DNA of 64,000 bases from Sipunculus nudus. Lineage: Eukaryota > Annelida > Sipuncula > Golfingiida > Sipunculidae. Below, piece after piece: positions 60,001-64,000 of this stretch. The DNA is taken from the NCBI GenBank assembly GCA_026874595.1, contig CM049307.1, positions 29,238,362 to 29,302,361 of the forward strand, in the 5' to 3' direction. Numbering within the stretch: the stretch's first letter is position 1; each line of letters starts with the position of its first letter. Made by a program: the position numbers and the translations under genes. The notes under the pieces were generated by a model. The model was not told the DNA's origin. It worked only from the letters and a program-made list of their open reading frames with translations, and searched no databases.

Positions 60001-63000
60001 TCTTTCTACATAGATCCGTGTCAGAGATTTATGATGTTACATCTTATCAAAACATTTGTCTAAACTATCTGCAACATCAGCTGGTTTGTGTTTTAGGCTG
60101 TATTGTATTTTAATATTTTAGGATCTGGTTGTCTTTGGGAGCAGAGATATGGTACTTTACACTTTTTAATATGACATCTGGTAAATGAAGTGTATTCCAC
60201 CAGGGAACTAATTATCTTTATTACATTATTAAAAAAAAAGTGAATTCTGATTTACCCTTTCAGTTGCCATGGCAGCAATAAAACCTGCACCCAGCAACCA
60301 GACCTGTTTGCTCCCATGGGAGGAATTCAGCAGTGAAGCCTGATGTGAGGCTAATCAGCAAGAATGACTATAAGAAGTCTGTTAGATATACTGGTGTGTT
60401 GATTATCAGCTGATGCCATAATCATAGCTCACCATGCAAACTCAGGAGGAAATTGCGAGTCCAGCATGACCCTAACATTAATACAGTCAGTCCGAGGTTA
60501 TTCTGCAAGCATTAAGCAGTCATAAAGATGTCTGAGGAATTAATGCTAAGTGATTCATGTTTGTACCTTAATGTGTTAAAAGCTTAGTAAATCTGGGCCT
60601 GGGGCTCAGCAGATGTTAAGAAAAGCCTTTATCAAATTACGGTTAGGTTCTTGTAGGTATAAGACTGATCTTCAGTTCATTAATTCCATTTGCGGACTCT
60701 GGTAAGGAGAATAGATTAATTAATGATCATTCCATGCCCTGTAGATATCACTTTCTGTTTAATGGGGATGAAGGTTCATGTATGACAAGAATATTTGTGA
60801 TTAATTTAGAGAACACATGGCTTTTTCAAGGATTGAGAACATAATTTTTTTAAGGTTCCTTTCTATGAGGAATAAACAGAAAAAAAAATTGTGTCTGATA
60901 TATGCATATATATGGACCATAATTTGATTGCTATTGTCAGGTAAGGTGAACATAAAAAAGCGACTTTAATGTTTAGAATCTCTCCCTACATGTTTATAAT
61001 GCACACAGCAGTTCCTTCATAAAATTTATTAAAGAAGGAGATATACCAAGCACATTGACCCTCATCCAGGAGTATTCCTAAGGCTCCCGCTGGCAAATAT
61101 ACAGCTTCACAGTACTGTATGATGTGACAAAGCAAGAATCGTAAATGTCGGCCACAGGTGAAGCACTGTGTGGGCGGCCTTTTGCTGTTGCCAGTTAAAG
61201 TAAGTCTCAAGGTCTCTCATGTGTCATAATTTTTTCAGATATTCTGTTTGGCTTGCTTTCTCATGATGAATGATAAAATAAAATCCTTTTGGTTTTTTTT
61301 ACAAACCTCGGAATGAGACCCATCACACAAAGAATTTTGAACCACACTGGCATTAGTGTACATAGTGGCGTGTTTAATATCATTTTCTGTTTTGTTTCTT
61401 CAAAGGACATCAGCTGTAGCCTGTCTCAGTACAACATGATGTATATATTCATTGACTACACATTGTTTCTTTTGGGTTGTGCAGAATTTACTTGAATATA
61501 GCTTTTTGATATATATCTTACATGTCTCAGCTATACCTTTGGCATTTCATGTTTTTAGGTATTTAAGGATCTGAATTATTCACCGTCTGATCAGAGTAAC
61601 ATACGGTTGACAGTTCAAAACCAGGGCCACTTTTGTCATCCTCCATGTATGACATTAAGATAAGTTTCATCTGATACCAGGCCATTGTAAGTGCAGGGTA
61701 CATATAATTAAGGGACCTATTCACATAAAAGGATTGTTAATTACACATGTAGTGTTTTTCTGCATAAAATATTTTGGCATCTACAATTATTTTGTTCTGA
61801 ATTAATTGCACAGTATTGGAAATAGACTTGCACCGGGCAGGATGCATGGTGTGAAACATAAACAAAGCTCACAAAGCAAGGATTTACATGTTTCCAATCA
61901 GTGTTTCTTCTATGTTTCTTCATTCACGTTTATTCTCCTTGTGTGAGAGTTGTTGCAAATGCGCAGGACGGACCTTTGGTCACACCATCTAAGATAAACA
62001 GACCTGCATGGATTGTTTACTCTCACCCAGCACCATAATAATGTATAAAACAGGTGAATTGGGGATAGTAAATCCATGTGTTGGGATGGTGTTGCTTGAA
62101 AATTTTTGTATTCAGCCAAAATGAACTAATAGCATAAAGTAATACACATATAATTGCAAATGTTTATGTATCTTTGAAACATTTATTTCACAAAGTCATG
62201 AAATTAACATGTGGGATTTAAGAAGTACTTAAGCAGTCATTTAGATTTTTGAAAATATATAATATGTATGAAGTTAAGAAATCATGCTTTGGCAGTTAAG
62301 AAATCAGTTTTCCCACACAATTGTGTAATCAGAAATATTTTTTTAATGAAAGAATATACAATGTTTTATTTGCTTTTTTTTAATAATTTGCATTTTAATG
62401 TAACATATTACTTCATCGTATACAGCGCCACTGAAAGCACTATTGTAACACCATCAAATGGGATCCTGAATTTTTAATTCATGAAAACAACATGGAATAT
62501 TGATCTGTAGGAAGTCTATGAACCATTTGAGAATTTAAAAAAAAAACAATTTTAAACACCAGATTATAAAAGTGACAATTGAATATGTTCCCTCGCTATC
62601 CTTTATACCTTGAGCTTGATATAAGCTTCTCCTTCATCTCCATCACAAATCATGATCTATTGTCAGAATAGATTAAATGTGGTTATAATGTAAATTCTGG
62701 CAAATTAATTATCCATTCTTTACATATCTGTGTAAGAACTGCACTTTCTTCTGTTAATATTAAACAGGCTTCCCATTAGAGATTTTAATAGTCTAAAGCA
62801 ATGTGAACCAGGTATAGTACCTGTAATAAAAATACTAGTAATATTGTGATATGGCCGCTATGTTCATATCTGCCTGATTTAATGTACACAAACCATGATA
62901 GTGCCTACATTGCACGTGACATCTTTGTCATCCATTAGATTAACATGATGTTTACTTGTATTAAAACTGTGACTAATTAGAAAGGTTTGAAAAGAATCAT

Positions 63001-64000
63001 AAACAATGTGGTTTCTGCACCTCTGTTGACATACACATCTTTTTCTCAATATTAAGCTTTATACATCTGTTTATTTGTTGTATAAATGATTTGTTAAGTG
63101 AGATTTGTTGATATTGTATGACACAAATGACATGTTATGATTAGTTCATTAAGGATGGTTGCTGCTGATTCAGGGTTTAACCCAAATAATGGTGATGTAT
63201 TATTTCAATTGTTGAGCTGAAGAACTGTAAGGCCTAAAATACTGGTTTAGGCCAATGGCTTTGGACTGTAAATATTACTAAATGTCTGGCAATTGTGAAA
63301 ATGTTTATTCTGGCTTGTCCAGGTGACACACAAACACACACAAAGTGTGTTCATATACTTATGTGTAAAAACAAGGAAGTCATATCATTGATGATGGGTA
63401 CTTGCGACATATTCATTTGAAATCTGATGTTATAATCAGGCCATAGTCGTATAATTTGTTCCGACGACAAAGCATAAAATTATGGCCAATATTCCAATGC
63501 TTTATTGATCAAATGAGTGCCTGTGGAATAGGAGTGATGTTTTAGGTCAAGCTATTTTGTACATTTATGTTGTTAATAAAATATACTTGTTTACAGCATA
63601 CATTGTTGTTCCTAAACCCGTTGTGTAGCACAAGGTGGGATTTTTTTGTTTTTTCGTTTTTTTTTGGGGGGGGAGGGGGGACGATCTTGTGAATTTACCA
63701 CCACTTGTCTATCTATCCATGAACTTTTAATGGGACAGAGTATGCACTCCAGGCCTCTTCCAATAAATATTGCGAGTACATGCATCATTGGGCTTTGCAG
63801 CCAAATAATGGGTCTTGGTCACCTTGGGTTAAATCCTTATTTACGTACTCTTATTTATGTACTTCATATAGCACAAGATTTCAGAATAGAGTTTATACTT
63901 TATTTTCTCATAGGAGTCGGCCCAGGATTTCGATCTCTGGACACCTTATGTTGGAAATACACCTCCGTAGAGATCAATAATAATCGCAGTCGTGCTTATT
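57081..64000. other. Extended 3' UTR or intergenic DNA
   Basis: No coding region, RNA gene or large repeat family is recognised. Open frames (largest 106 codons at 57520-57840) lack domain-like composition. The block 60250-60620 is relatively balanced in composition and could be regulatory. A T/G-rich run lies near 63650-63680. Confidence 0.5.

Overview
The window looks like nuclear DNA of a lophotrochozoan animal, most likely a mollusc and probably a bivalve. It is AT-rich, has very long introns and no operon structure, and carries many mid-size tandem or modular repeats of the type that starts TTTTTAGCTCAGCTGACT and ends near CAGCTGAGCGTCATGACC. It also holds tRNA-derived SINEs and a 5'-truncated non-LTR retrotransposon. 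The taxonomic call is inference from repeat style and gene family, not from a search.

Only one protein-coding gene is well supported: the phosphotyrosine-docking tail of an insulin receptor substrate (IRS/Chico family) adaptor on the + strand. A 3.7-kb coding exon (4393-8067) ends at a GTAAGT donor in phase 1. A terminal coding exon (55936-56822) begins after a strong polypyrimidine acceptor, also in phase 1, so the reading frame joins cleanly. The exon order gives YTDI, YSEL, YVDL, YMPM, YMDM, YLPM and YADM motifs, then YVNI, HYAEIDL and EYAKIDM at the C-terminus, matching PI3K, Grb2 and SHP2 docking sites known from IRS proteins. The PH and PTB exons would lie upstream of the window, so positions 1-4392 are read as intron.

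Positions 8068-55935 form one ~47.9-kb intron that is mostly repeats. Layout: 8.1-9.9 kb, a MITE-like element and a CpG-rich segment with a minus-strand splice donor; 9.95-10.3 kb, a 27-bp minisatellite; 10.4-16.4 kb, two copies of repeat family A and a family D array; 16.4-24.4 kb, arrays of families E, C and B, with a 3.7-kb composite insertion; 24.7-25.9 kb, a 46-bp minisatellite with alternating monomers; 25.9-27.6 kb, mostly unique DNA with a possible alternative first exon; 27.6-29.1 kb, a family D copy and a LINE 3' end; 29.8-32.1 kb, family A; 32.8-35.0 kb, a fold-back element with long inverted arms made of small palindromes; 35.4-41.6 kb, the large family B array; 41.6-44.8 kb, family A; 45.1-46.6 kb, a SINE and a 29-bp minisatellite; 48.4-50.0 kb, family A; 51.4-54.8 kb, family E arrays, a 75-bp satellite and a 147-bp repeat; 55.2 kb, a SINE. 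Positions 56823-64000 are 3' UTR and downstream DNA with no recognised gene.

No tRNA, rRNA, CRISPR array or prokaryotic-type regulatory signal was found. The most interesting signals are a possible truncated IRS isoform made by intronic polyadenylation, the nested-palindrome fold-back element, tandem arrays carrying nuclear-receptor-like half-sites, and a satellite that appears to have grown from the 3' tail motif of the mobile repeats.
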